A DNA stretch of 64,000 bases, taken from Ammopiptanthus mongolicus. Lineage: Eukaryota; Streptophyta; Magnoliopsida; Fabales; Fabaceae. Positions 31,221-42,979 of the stretch are shown one piece after another; positions within the stretch are counted from its first letter, which is position 1, and every line of letters begins with the position of its first letter. A program made the position numbers and the translations under genes. The stretch spans positions 10,329,001-10,393,000 of the forward strand of contig CM077350.1 of NCBI GenBank assembly GCA_039655645.1. The letters run 5' to 3'. The notes under the pieces were generated by a model that was not told where the DNA came from, did not search any database, and was given only the letters and a program-made list of their open reading frames with translations.

Positions 31221-32107
31221 ATGACGGACGTGGGAATCTTAAGAATTTCTCTAAGTTATCCCTATGCCTATCATCCCATCTCTCAAGGATCATTCCTATG
31301 GATTTCCAAGACTAATCCAATATTATCAATCTCACCTCTCATAACAACTCATTCATTATGGGGTGCCAAACATTCTAAAGCTATGTTCTTTTACTAATCC
31401 TATTTTCTTCATTGTAACGCACATCATCATCAAGTCATCATTATCAATGCACATTATAAAATCTTATCAATGCATATTGTATGTATGTACATACCATTCA
31501 TCGTACCTCATAATGTTTCAATCATATCATCAAGACAAACACCTATAATCATAATCATAGAACCATAAACATATATATTTATACAATATTCACATAGGCA
31601 TATACATGGCATATACATAACATACACATAATTACACTCATAGCATACACATAGGCATTTACAATGCATATAGACACACATATAGGGGTCATGGGTTAAC
31701 CCCTTCATCTTAACCTATCCCAAAACCCACATACTCATGATCTATTTCTTCCCCCCATACTTGGTATGACGATCACAATGAACAAAGGAAGAAAAAAGGT
31801 CCGAAAAAGGTTGCGTCTCATGAATGCTTGATCTTACGACGCTTGACTTCACGATCACAGCCCCAAAAGGTTCAAGAGCAGCAACTAGGAAGAGGGCTTG
31901 TGATGGCAGTGATGCTCTTCAAGCGAAGAAGACGAAGAACGATGAACAAAAGTGAAGTCTCCTTCAAGAATCCTTGGGAAGAGTTTAGGAATCCTTGTCT
32001 AGAGAGAATGAGGCAGTTTTTAAGAGTATTTCGACTTAGAAAATAGGTTTAGGTCGATGGTATAAATATGAGTTAGGGTCATTATGGGCTGATTAGAAGC
32101 CCAAAAA

Positions 32108-32235
32108 CACGATTCTGCTGCGCGCAGATTTGCGAGGCGAGTAGCCTTTCGCGAGGCGAACCAGAGAGCTGCAATAATCTGGCTGTCAGGTTCGCGAGGC
32201 GAATGTATCCTCGCGACGCGAAACTTTAGAAGCCG
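32108..32235 (-). repeat. CpG-rich palindrome group B in the solo LTR
   Basis: TTTGCGAGGCGAG, TTTCGCGAGGCGAACC, GGTTCGCGAGGCGAATG and CTCGCGACGCGAAAC occur in about 130 bp, with AGAGAGCTG spacers. On the minus strand this lies about 270-400 bp from the LTR start. Confidence 0.75.
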
Positions 32236-32504
32236 AATTTGGCCATAACACCTGAAATAACACTTGTAGATAATTCTCTAAGCTTTCCAACGCATCCAAG
32301 ATCACCTCAATCGGATGTCTAGAACTCAAGATATGAATAAAACCGTAAAACAAGTTTCTTGGACTTGAATGCATTGACCATTCCTTAAGGCTAAACTACC
32401 CCAACTATGAATCTAAACCTCATGGACGAGCATAACAACATATATTGGTCAAGAATAATACATAATAATATGTATTAATATAAGGTGAATTTCGGGATGT
32501 TACA

Positions 32505-32899
32505 TATGATATTAGGAAAATTCTACCCGATGTGATTCTTTTTGGTCATAGTTACAGTAAGAGGTGCAATCATATTCTTTAAGGTTGAGATGCACGATTA
32601 TGATAAAAAAAATTGGAGAGGTGCATTACGTTTCAGAGAAACTAAGATTAAGATTGGATATCATGGATTAGAAATGGAGGGTGTGTTGTAACATGTGTGA
32701 GAGACTTAGGTAAGGAATTAAGGAGAATGAGTGTGGATTGAGGATAAGCAATTTGAATTTTCGATAAATCGAACGGAGAATAAGTATGGAGTTCGTTATT
32801 ACGTACAGAGAGTACAATGTTGAACCTGGAGGTTAAGAAATCCTGTTTAGTTTAGAGTCACGAAATTTCGAGGACAAAATCTTTTTAGTGGGGTAGTAA
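32505..32899 (+). mobile_element. Family B gypsy internal region (part 2) with polypurine tract
   Basis: Continues the pol-less segment after the solo LTR and ends CACGAAATTTCGAGGACAAA followed by the purine tract TTAGTGGGGTAGTAA just before the LTR at 32900. The same final motif ends the pol of complete elements (TTCGAGGATGAAATT near 9630). No coding capacity recognised. Confidence 0.8.
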
Positions 32900-35800
32900 T
32901 GTAACACCCCGAATTTTCAAGCCTTCTAATACTAATTAAACAATATTTATGAGTTTGTATTTTATTGGAGGATTTAGAGAGTGAAATAAAATAATCTGAG
33001 ATCATAGTCACGCTCTACGATATCATAGGGAGTTATGGTTAAATTTTGGGTCCAAAACTCAGACGAAGCCCGGTTTGTGTTTTTCACTGATAGTAGTATT
33101 TTACTACTATAAAGACCTAATTTTGACTCTTGAACGAGACAGTAAGTCTTAGAATTTAATTCCCTACAATTTTACTAAAATTGGTTCCTGACGTTAAAAA
33201 GTGAAAATAATATAAACTATTCGGGCGAAAACTCGAACCGGGAGACCATTGGAGCTGTAGATGGATTTAACGGGACCCGCTAATGGATAATCTTTAAGTC
33301 ACATTAGGTCAAGTCACCTTGGAATGTGTGCCAGTGTCATGATGGTTTTCAGAAAATATCTGGAAGCGAAATGACCTAAACGCCCTTGAGTTTCCATGAA
33401 ATTACAACTTAACCTAAGGTGAAACGTCCAAATTACCCCTAAGTAAAATCTTAGACTTCCTTATCCCTTCACCCTCTCACCCCACGCACCCTCCTTCATC
33501 TTTCTCCCCTCACTTTCTTTCTTCTTCTTCTTCATTCTCTCCACCATTTTCTCTTCAAATTCCTTCTAAAACTTCAAAGATTTGGTCAAACAAAGTTGAT
33601 TTCTCCTTAAGCTTCATCTAGGAGGTATAACTTCCATTCTTGATCCCTTAATCTCTCTATTTCTCTCTTCAAATTCATGATTCATGGTAGTTTAGGTTTT
33701 GAAGCTTAAACTTCAAAAATCCATGAAAAATTGTAGAAAAATCCTTTTTGTACCAAATCAATTTCTTTGAGCTAGGTTCATTGTATTCTTTCCTAGTCCA
33801 AGCGCTTAGAGCCAAGGAATCCCTCTAGCTCATATGGGTATTTTGGGCCGAACCTATCCCCCTTGGGTGTGTAGAGTTTTGGTTGAAATTTTGGTATTCT
33901 AAGCTTTGATTTCATCTTGCCACACCTAGTTAGTATAGAATCCAAGAGATGAGAATTTTTGAAGCTCCCTAGCCTTGTTTTCTAGCATGTGGCCGAACCT
34001 AGGGTGAATAGTGTAAGGGAAAATTTTGTGATTTAATGTTGATGCATTGTTGGTTTGTATATGTTTAGTGATCGTCGGGTAATCGGGCGAGAGATCGGAT
34101 GATTTTCGGATCAACCGGGAGACTCATCGCTTTTAGGGAACTCCAAGAGGTAAGGGGAGAACCTGAGGAATTCCAATTCCAACAGCTGTATGCTGTATCT
34201 GTGTATATGGATTGTAATTAATTATCTGTGTTTTATTGTTGTGGAGTGTTTTAAATTTACCTGCTTATAATTGCTTATGCCTGCAATTACTTGATTATGC
34301 CTGATTTTGTTGTATGGAATTTGATCATAATGTATGGATGTATTTTATGCTGTTGTGGTGATTATTGTGTTAAAGGACCTATCCAAAATCGTTTAACGTT
34401 AAAAGCTTCAATAAGCTTGGAACGTTGGATAAGAAGATAAAAGGATTAAAGTTTCAAGGGTTTTGGAAATAAAAAGGAAACAAATGGCTTTTGAGTATAA
34501 AGGAGAATAAAAACATTTACTTTATTAAAGATGAGTTGACATGAAGGGAAAAAGTGAAAAGAATGTTTTATATTGAGAAAAGTAAGGTTTTGCAGTAAAA
34601 AGTAGGTTTTGGAGACATTGATCGTTTTCAAAGTAATAAAGTGAATGAGTTCAAGCAAAAGTGCTTTCAGAAATGTTGTTTTAAAATAATTTGTTTTATC
34701 CAAAAAAAAGGGTTTCTATGAGCCGCATTTCAAAGTATTGCGTTTCAACGAAATACGACGAAAGAGAAAAAAAAGTGTTTTTCAACCATGAGTTTTCTTT
34801 TATGAAAAACTGATCCCGAAGGCTTTGTGTAAGCTTCGAAGATTTGGGTTTTGGTTTTGAGTTGTCAGAAGAGAAATGTGGTTTTTGGTTTGGAACCTAG
34901 AAACTGAGACGTTGGGGTTCTACGATTCTGCAGAACATGTGGATCAAGGATCCGTGTTAGTGTATTAGTCCTATAAGCTGGTGGACATTCTTTGTGGTCC
35001 AAGGGGCTTTGCGGACGTTTTTAAGCTGTAAAATCAGTCATGAAGGCTTGAGAAGTGGACATTCTTTGTGGTATAGTTTACAACTTATTAAAGATTGAGT
35101 TGACATAAAGGGCAAAAGATGAAGAAATGCTAAAATTGAGAAAAACAAGGTTTTGAGGGGAAAAGTGTGTTTTAGAGACATGGGTAGCTTTTAAAGTGAC
35201 AAAGGGAACCTTTTCAAGCAAAAGTGTTTTTGGAAACGTGGTTTCAAAATAAATTATTTTATCCAAGAAAATAGTTTTATGAACCGTATTTCAAAGTATT
35301 GCGTTTTATCGAAATACGACGAAAGAGAAAAAAAGTGGTTTTCAACCACGAGTTTTGTTTTATAGAAAACTGATCCCGAAGGCTTTGGGTAAGCTTCGGA
35401 GATTTGGGTTTTGGTTTTGAGTTGTCAAAAGAGAAATGTGGTTTTTGGTTTGGAACATAGAAACCGAGACATTGGGGTTCTAGGGTTCTGTAGAACACGT
35501 GGATCAAGGATCCATGTTAGTGGGTTGGTCCTATAAGCTGGTGGACATTTTTTGTGGTCCAAGGGGCTTTGCAGACGTTTTTGAGATGTAAAATCGAAAA
35601 TCCGAAATTGGTGCATCGGCTAGGGATTTTTGGGTTTGAGCTGTGTGGACTGCTTGTGCTATTTTGAGTTTTGGACTGAGTGTCCAGTTTTTTGAGAAAA
35701 TGTTGTAAAGGCTTAAAGAGTCTAAGACATAATGGTGGTTGATAGCGATGATGCTTCAACAAGGAAATATTGATGCGACAAAGATAAACAGACGAAAACA

Positions 35801-36772
35801 AAGGTTTTCTCATGCATATATGTTTTGGCAGACGTGCCGTGAAATGAGGGGACCTTGATGGCAAGGAAACCTAGGGATGATTTATGTCATCATGTAACAT
35901 TGTGCCTTGATGGACAATGATGTCATACATGTTGTGTGTTCGTATTGTGCCTTGAATTGGACAATATAGTATGACAAGTTTACATTGTAAGTACCTTTAA
36001 TTTTCGCGCTCATGTGAGATCTCACGGGATTCATGTACTTATGTTCAGCCAGTTGGAGCTAGTCATTATTGCCTACGGGCCAATGAATTTTGAGCCTGAT
36101 CAGTTCGTTAAAAGCTGACGGGATTTCCGGAAATTAAGAACTGAACGTTAGTTGATATATGTGGAAGTGTTCATGTCTACGTTTTTGAAAATAACGTTGA
36201 CTGTTGGGCATGAAGCCCTTGTGATTCACTTTAGTACTATGATATGTTGTACTACATTATGCTTGATGGTGATTATGTGAGGCATGCTTATATGAATCTG
36301 CTGTCTGTGTTTGGGTATATAGTTGTTGTTTTTGGATTCATATATTGGTTTCTCACTCTTGCCTGTACATGTTGGACACCCTGTTGTGTTTTTGGATACA
36401 TGTACAGTTGTTTGTCAATAGTCCTCTGGGTGACTTCGAGACCCTATCGTATGAATTGCTCGATGCTGACGACAAAGAAATATGGATGGTTGAAGACGAG
36501 ACCTAGTCTCAGTGGTACGGCGTATGCTAGGCAGTACGTCTTTTGTTAGTGTTAGACCAGCTTAGAGTTTTCCTTTGAGGTAGTGCCTTTTGGGTCGTCT
36601 GTGAGTGGCTACTGATGGCCAGGGTTTTGGAGACATGATTCTTAGACCCATCGCTACCTAGTTTTTGGGACTTATAGCGTTTTGCTTCTATTGATACTTT
36701 TTGGAAACGGACGAGTTGTCCAAGGTCCTTTTAAGTATGTAGTTGACTAATGATACATGTATATGTAAATGA
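32900..36772 (+). mobile_element. Family B gypsy 3' LTR (~3.87 kb, 3'-truncated)
   Basis: Starts TGTAACACCCCGAATTTTC after the polypurine tract. It has the U3 hairpin (33088-33110), a pyrimidine-rich leader (near 33460-33560), donor-like AAGAGGTAAGGGG near 34146, and an internal partial duplication: the TCCCGAAGGCTTTG block near 34814 recurs near 35374. It then continues through the GGCAGACGTGCCGTGA and TTGGTTTCTCAC segments to about 36772, where the final ~150 bp and CA end are lost. At the LTR ORF position (after 36404) the frame is closed. Together with 22387-24765 it marks one old nested element. Confidence 0.82.
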
Positions 36773-38350
36773 CCCATCGTCCCAGTACACATCGAACGAG
36801 TTCAAAGTAAAAGTGAACGAGTTCAAGCAAAAGTGCTTTCAGAAATGTTGTTTTAAAATAATTTGTTTTATACAAGAGCCATCCCGAAGGCTTTGTATAA
36901 GCTTCAGAGATTTGGATTTTGGTTTTGAGTTGTCAAAAGAGAAATGTGGTTTTTGGTTTGGAACATAGAAACCGAGACGTCGGGGTTCTAGGGTTCTGTA
37001 GAACACGTGGATCAAGGATCCGTGTTAGTGGGTTGGTCATATAAGCTGGTGGACATTTTTTGTGGTCCAAGGGGCTTTACGGACGTCTTTGAGCTGTAAA
37101 ATCCAAAATCCGAAACTAGTGCATCGGTTAGGGATTTTTGGGTTTGAGCTGTATGGACTGCGTGTCCTTTTTGAGTTTTGGACTGTGTATCTAGTTTTTG
37201 AGAAAAATGTTGTAAAGGCTTAAAGAGTCTAAGACATTGTGGTGGCTGACAGCATTTCTACTTCAACAAGAAAATATTGATGCGACAAATATAAATAGAC
37301 GAAAACAAATGTTTTCTCATGCATATGTGTTTTTGGCAGACGTGCCATGAAATGAGGGGACCTTGATGGCAAGGAAACTTGGGGATGACTTATGTCATCA
37401 TGTAACATTGTGCCTTGATGGACAATGGTGTCATATGTGCTGTGTTCGTATTGTGCCATGAATTGGACAATATAGTATGACAAGTTTATATTGTAAGTAC
37501 CTCTGATTTGTGCCCTCATTTGAGATCTCATGGGATTCACATACTTACGTCTAGCCAGTTGGGGCTAGTCATTGTTTCCTGCGGGCCAAAGAATTTTGAG
37601 CCTGATCAGCTCCTTGAAAGATGATGGGATTTCCGGAAATTAAGAACTGAACGTTAGTGGATATATGTGGAAGTGTTCACGCGTACGTTTTGAACATAAC
37701 GTTGATTGGTGGGCACGTTGCCCTTGTGATTTACTTTAGTACTATGATATGTTGTACTACGTTATGCATGATGATGATTATGTGAGGTATGTTTATATGA
37801 ATCTGCTATCTGTGTTTGGGTATGTAGTTGTCGTTTTTGGATTCATATATTAGCTTCTCACCCTTGCAATTTTCCTGGACTGTTCTGTTTCCTAATAGAT
37901 ATATAGACAGATGGACTTGGGGAGTGAGGGACTGGCTCACTCGGGAGTCCGCTCCCTCACCTTTGAGCACTGAGAGGACCCGGGGGCATAGGTCTTCCAC
38001 TCGGGTGCCAGCAGTGCGGCGTACACTAGACCTGTTTACACCCTATGAGGGAACACAGAGGTGGGATCTCAGGGGAAAGTGCACACCGTGGAGACCATCC
38101 AGGTCCCGTTGGCACCGATCTGGATGATCTTACAGTACCTGGTGGATCAGGGAGACCTGCAGCATGATATCCCAGCAGTCCACCCCTGCAGCAGCAGCCG
38201 CCTCTGACCCCTTCCCCTCCGTTCATTTTGGTGCCCGTGGGGCCGGGGGAGGAGGATCTTGAGAAGGAGGAGCTTCTAGAGACACCTGAGTACCATCCTC
38301 TAGAGAACGGGGATGCTCCAAATGGAGGATCCGGAGGTGCAGGGATTTGA
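36773..38350 (+). mobile_element. Gypsy LTR fragment (family C), first tandem copy
   Basis: Starts abruptly with sequence from the middle of the LTR (GAACGAGTTCAAGCAAAAGTG) and runs to the end of the LTR ORF remnant. Both LTR ends are missing. After 38350 it passes directly into a gag leader without a PBS. Confidence 0.75.
37911..38350 (+). pseudogene. LTR accessory ORF, family C, broken copy 1
   Basis: The ATG follows ATAGACAG, as in element 1. Reading through stops at codons 21, 27 and ~45, it gives MDLGSEGLAHSGVRSLTFEH, SSAAYTRPVYTL, TVETIQVPLAPIWMILQYLV; after one frameshift, TPSPPFILV and an acidic tail ending at the TGA at 38348. These match HLAHSGMRVLAFDR, SAAYTGPVCTV, TVETVQVPLPPIGLMLQAL and PPPPFVLV of element 1. 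The DNA in these blocks is roughly two-thirds identical, with many conservative amino-acid changes. Confidence 0.75.
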
Positions 38351-38534
38351 AAAATGGTCGCAAATGGACGAGTCTTTCAGGAACCTTTGGGGAATAGATC
38401 TGTTGTGTTAATTTTGTGTGATCTCTGATTAAGGCTTGATTGAATTACTTCTTAGAAGTAATGTATGCTGATAAGAGGGTACATGTTTTGGTTTCTGGTT
38501 TTAGTTTTACTGACTTCATTCTTGTAGGTCAGTT
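38351..38534 (+). other. Gag leader remnant without PBS or hairpin array
   Basis: GAGTCTTTCAGGAACCTTTGGGGAATAG matches the element 1 leader just after its PBS. The PBS, the LTR end and the CpG hairpins are absent. It ends TTCTTGTAGGTCAG before the gag ATG. The same joint occurs at 41448-41631. Confidence 0.75.
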
Positions 38535-39794
38535 ATGGAACCTGGAACCGAGACGAGAGCTGCATGAGGACGGGCTCGTGGAAGTGGTCGCGGAAGAGGA
38601 GTTTGTGTTCATGCTGAGGACACTAACGGTGCTAATGGGATGGACCTTGCTACACAAGCAGTGGCGAATATGGTCGCTGCTATCGTGGTACAGACTACTA
38701 CAGTGGCTGCTCAAAATGCACAAGAGCAGGCTCGTGCTGCACTGGTTGCTGCGGATCGAAATCTGACCGTTTTTAGACTCCAGAATCCGCCACAGGTTCA
38801 TGGTGATGTGGATCCTGAGAAGGCTGACTTGTGGATCCGAGAAATGGAAAGGATATTCGAGCTGATCCACAGGCCTGAAGTAGTGAAAGTATCGTGTGCA
38901 ACTTTCCTACTGCTAGGAGATGCTGAGTACTGGTGGAAGGAAACTAGACAATTGTTGGAGGCACATCAACAGGAAATCACTTGGGATCTATTTAAGCGCC
39001 GATTCCTGGAGGAGTATTTTCCACAAAGTACCAGAGATGAGAAAGAACGAGAATTTTTGCTGTTGCAACAGAGGGAGATGTCCGTTGGAGAATATGCGGC
39101 CAAGTTTGAATCACTGGCCAAGTATTTCTGATTCTTCTAGAACAATTCTGATGAAGACTGGAAGTGCAAATGTTTCGAGAGGGGTTTGAGGCGTGAAATC
39201 CAGAAATCAGTGTTGCCGCAGGGAATTCAGAATTTCCAAGCATCAGTAGAGAAGAGCAGACAACTAGAGCTGATAAAGCATGGAAGGGCCAACAGAGGGA
39301 ACGTTGGAGGACCTTCCCGTTTCAAGGATCAATACCATGATCAGAGGGGAGAACGAAGTCAGAGGAAGCCTTATTCCCGACCAGGGAATGATCAGAACCA
39401 ACAACAATATTATTCTGTTGCTTACGTATCAGGCAGTGGAGGCCAGAGGCATCAGAACCAAGGCCAAGATAGAAGATGTTTTAAGTGTGGAGATCCATTA
39501 CACATGGCCAACAACTACTTTGTGCGGAGTCCTAGATGTTTTACTTGTGGACAAATAGGGCACATAGAAAGAGACTGCAGGACACAGAAACCTGTCCCAG
39601 CTGCCGATAACAACAATGGGATCAAAACAACCGACGGCAAAGGGAAGAGTGTACACCATGAGTGGTGCTGAGGCTTCAAATTCCGACGATCTCATACGAG
39701 GTAGTTGCGTTCTAGACGGTAATCCCTTAATTTTACTTGTGCAATCATTCCTTTTTGCGATGAATTGTGTGAAATGTTTAGAACTACATGTTTC
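38535..39794 (+). pseudogene. gag: Gypsy gag (plus protease start), broken
   Basis: Homolog of element 1 Gag: NPPQVHGDVDPEKADLWI, GDAEYWWKETRQLLE, EMSVGEYAAKFESLAKYF, zinc knuckle CFKCGDPLHMANNY (last Cys lost to Tyr) and CFTCGQIGHIERDC. Stops occur in the RG-rich start and after AKYF (39129); a frameshift near 39610 precedes PTAKGRVYTMSGAEASNSDD. It reaches the protease region, where the catalytic DSG is gone (ILLVQSF), and is then interrupted by a copia LTR scar. No pol follows. Confidence 0.9.
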
Positions 39795-39853
39795 TTCTTT
39801 TGGTGGGGATTCTTCCGCTGCGTTTTTGTTTTTGAATACGCAAATTCCCAACA
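39795..39853 (+). repeat. Copia LTR 3' end scar
   Basis: TTTTGGTGGGGATTCTTCCG to TTCCCAACA matches the terminal part of copia LTRs (28708-28745; 61840-61903, ending CCCAACA). It lies inside the protease region; the reversed relative has uninterrupted sequence near 57440. A copia element or solo LTR once inserted here and all but its last ~60 bp was lost. Confidence 0.65.
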
Positions 39854-40305
39854 TTTTTGCACTCCTACCCTATACAATCCTCTGTGTATTAGACATTTGA
39901 GGGATTGGTTTAATAATATCCATTGGTCTAGATATCTTCATACTATTTCATTGAAAGGTTTGTTATGACTATTTCTTGAGTTATAACACCAACAAATTCC
40001 GGATACTGGAAGTTGCTTGACGAAACTTTGTCGACTCACTTTTACTTTCGGTAAATGTGATCCAGTCTGATTTTTGGTCAGACTGTTTTTCTTTGTTCTT
40101 TTGATTCCCTACTCTGTTGGGAGATTCTGGTGAAAAAGGGACTTTATTAGAGTCATGGTTGTAAACCTATATTAGCTATGCATTTTTACAGTCATGAACC
40201 TACTGAAGAATCTTTTTACATACTAGATATTACTGTATTCTTTCAGAGTGGTACATTCTCCTATATTATTTCTTGTGAAAGTAAGACCAAAGTGGAGACT
40301 GAGTT
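39854..40305 (+). mobile_element. Pol-less gypsy internal segment, tandem copy 1
   Basis: TTTTTGCACTCCTACCCTATAC onward matches 28746-29250. It ends in GTGGAGACTGAGTT, where it is joined to mid-LTR sequence. No coding capacity seen. Confidence 0.75.
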
Positions 40306-41447
40306 GATGTTGTAAAGGCTTAAAGAGTCTAAGACATTATGGTGGTTGATAGCGTTGATGCTTCAACAAGGAAATATTGATGCGACAAAGATAAACAGAC
40401 GAAAACAAAGGTTTTCTCATTCATATATGTTTTGGCAGACGTGTCGTGAAATGAGGGGACCTTGATGGCAAGGAAACCTGGGGATGACTTATGTCATCAT
40501 GTAACATTGTGCCTTGATGGACAATGGTGTCATATGCGCTGTGTTCGTATTGTGCCATGAATTGGACAATATAGTATGACAAGTTTATATTGTAAGTACC
40601 TCTGATTTGTGCCCTCATTTGAGATCTCATGGGATTCACATACTTACGTCTAGCCAGTTGGGCCTAGTCATTGTTTCCTGTGGGCCAAAGAATTTTGAGC
40701 CTGATCAGCTCGTTGAAAGATGATGAGATTTCCGGAAATTAAGAACTGAACGTTAGTGGATATATGTGGAAGTGTTCACGCGTACGTTTTGAAAATAACG
40801 TTGATTGGTGGGCACGTTGCCCTTGTGATTTACTTTAGTACTATGATATGTTGTACTGCGTTATGCATGATGATGATTATGTGAGGTATGTTTATATGAA
40901 TCTGCTATCTGTGTTTGGATATGTAGTTGTCGTTTTTGGATTCATATATTAGCTTCTCACCCTTGCAATTTTCCTGGACTGTTCTGTTTCCTATATATAT
41001 ATATACAGATGGACTTGGGGAGTGAGGGACTGGCTCACTCGGGAGTCCGCTCCCTCACCTTTGAGCACTGAGAGGACCCGGGGGCATAGGTCTTCCACTC
41101 GGGTGCCAGCAGTGCGGCGTACTCTAGACCTGTTTACACCCTATGAGGGAACACAGAGGTGGGATCTCAGGGGAAAGTGCACACCGTGGAGACCATCCAG
41201 GTCCCGTTGGCACCGATCTGGATGATCTTACAGTACCTGGTGGATCAGGGAGACCTGCAGCATGATATCCCAGCAGTCCACCCCTGCAGCAGCAGCCGCC
41301 TCTGACCCCTTCCCCTCCGTTCATTTTGGTGCCCGTGGGGCCGGGGGGGAGGATCCTGAGAAGGAGGAGCTTCTAGAGACACCTGAGTACCATCCTCTAG
41401 AGAACGGGGATGCTCCAAATGGAGGATCCGGAGGTGCAGGGATTTGA
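40306..41447 (+). mobile_element. Gypsy LTR fragment (family C), second tandem copy
   Basis: Near-identical to 37209-38350 with a period of about 3.1 kb. It starts at GTTGTAAAGGCTTAAAGAG and includes a second LTR ORF remnant. Confidence 0.8.
41009..41447 (+). pseudogene. LTR accessory ORF, family C, broken copy 2
   Basis: Near-identical to 37911-38350, with the same stops and frameshift, so the damage predates the tandem duplication. The ATG follows ATATACAG. Confidence 0.75.
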
Positions 41448-41631
41448 AAAATGGTCGCAAATGGACGAGTCTTTCAGGAACCTTTGGGGAATAGATCTGT
41501 TGTGTTAATTTTGTGTGATCTCTGATTAAGGCTTGATTGAATTACTTCTTAGAAGTAATGTATGTTGATAAGAGGGTACATGTTTTGGTTTCTGGTTGTA
41601 GTTTTACTGACTTCATTCTTGTAGGTCAGTT
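41448..41631 (+). other. Gag leader remnant, second copy
   Basis: Same LTR-ORF-to-leader joint as at 38350/38351, so the deletion of LTR end and PBS predates the duplication. Ends CTTGTAGGTCAG before the gag ATG. Confidence 0.75.
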
Positions 41632-41938
41632 ATGGAACCTGGAACCGAGACGAGAGCTGCATGAGGACGGGCTCGTGGAAGTGGTCGCGGAAGAGGAGTT
41701 TGTGTTCATGCTGAGGACACTAACGGTGCTAATGGGATGGACCTTGCTACACAAGCAGTGGCGAATATGGTCGCTGCTATCGTGGTACAGACTACTACAG
41801 TGGCTGCTCAAAATGCACAAGAGCAGGCTCGTGCTGCACTGGTTGCTGCGGATCGAAATCTGACCGTTTTTAGACTCCAGAATCCGCCACAGGTTCATGG
41901 TGATGTGGATCCTGAGAAGGCTGACTTGTGGATCCGAG
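41632..41938 (+). pseudogene. gag: Gypsy gag N-terminal fragment
   Basis: Near-identical to the first 307 bp of 38535-39794, to the codons DLWIRD. It is then joined directly to the copia-scar/pol-less sequence (GATGTTGTTTTTAAATGC). The remaining Gag is deleted. Confidence 0.88.
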
Positions 41939-42245
41939 ATGTTGTTTTTAAATGCACTCCTGTCCCTGTACAATCCTCTGTGTATTAGACATTTGAGGGA
42001 TTGGTTTAATAATATCCATTGGTCTGGATATCTTCATACTATTTCATTGAAAGGTTTGTTATGACTATTTCTTGAGTTATAACACCAACAAATTCCGGAT
42101 ACTGGAAGTTGCTTGACGAAACTTTGTCGACTCACTTTTACTTTTGGTAAATGTGATCCAGTCTGATTTTTGGTCAGACTGTTTTTCTTTGTTCTTTTGA
42201 TTCCCTACTCTGTTGGGAGATTCTGGTGAAAAAGGGACTTTATTA
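41939..42245 (+). mobile_element. Pol-less gypsy internal segment, tandem copy 2
   Basis: GTTGTTTTTAAATGCACTCC is the same joint seen at 28735-28752. The segment stops at GGGACTTTATTAG, joined to mid-LTR sequence at a point different from the first tandem copy. Confidence 0.75.
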
Positions 42246-42535
42246 GATGGCAAGGAAACCTGGGGATGACTTATGTCATCATATAACATTGTGCCTGGAT
42301 GGACAATGATGTCATACATGCTATGTGTTCGTATTATGCCTTGAATTGGACATATAGTATGACAAGTTTACCTTGTAAGTACCTCTGATTTGCGCGCTCA
42401 TTTGAGATCTTATGGGATTCATGTATTTACGTTTAGCCAGTTAGGGCTAGTCATTGTTGCCTGCGGGCCAATGAATTTTGAGCCTGATCAATTCGTTGAA
42501 AGATGATGGGATTTTCGGAAATTAAGAACTGGACG
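42246..42535 (+). mobile_element. Gypsy LTR fragment, forward
   Basis: ATGGCAAGGAAACCTGGGGA to GAACTGGACGTTAT matches 40466-40750. It is cut off and meets a reversed LTR at 42536. Confidence 0.75.
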
Positions 42536-42792
42536 TTATAAGTACAAATGTGTTGACAACCACATACTTAAAGGGACTTTGGACAACTCATCAGTTTAAA
42601 AAATGTATTGACAGAAGTAAAACGCTATAAGTCCAAAAACTAGGTAGTGATGGGTCTGAGAATCATATCTCCAAAACCCTGGCCATCAATAGCCACTTAC
42701 AGACTACTCAAAAGATACTACCTCAAAGGAAAACCATAAGCTGGTCTAACACTAACAAAAGACGTACTCCTAGCATATGCCGTACCACTGAG
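42536..42792 (-). mobile_element. Reversed gypsy LTR (family B/C), part 1
   Basis: The reverse of LTR sequence near 36460-36760 (CTACCTCAAAGGAAAACC). It is continuous with 53189 onward once the nested element is removed. Ends CTGAG, the target duplication of element 2. Confidence 0.8.
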
Positions 42793-42979
42793 TGTAATAT
42801 CCGTATTTTCTGTAACCCTAATTAAGGTAGATGACCTTGATCGGGTGTTTGTGTGGTTGTGTGATTGCTTGTGGGTTAGTTTGGCACCTAGTTGGAAGTT
42901 TAGGAATAGGCTTGAACAAGATTGGAAGTGCCTAAGTTGTAACACGAGAAACTGGGGAAGTCAGAAGGCTGGGAGTTCT

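Larger units (their letters stand above)
29644..32504 (-). mobile_element. Antisense gypsy solo LTR (2861 bp)
   Basis: Ends TGTGACACCC and GATGTTACA with a perfect 5-bp target duplication TATGA (29639-29643 and 32505-32509). On the minus strand it opens TGTAACATCCCGAAATTC and ends GTGTCACA, like the other LTRs. It carries two groups of CpG-rich palindromes. After an acceptor-like ATATGCAG near 29980 (minus) is only a very short frame (MLTRSDPEEISLSS). No internal region flanks it, so it is a solo LTR left by LTR-LTR recombination. Confidence 0.9.
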
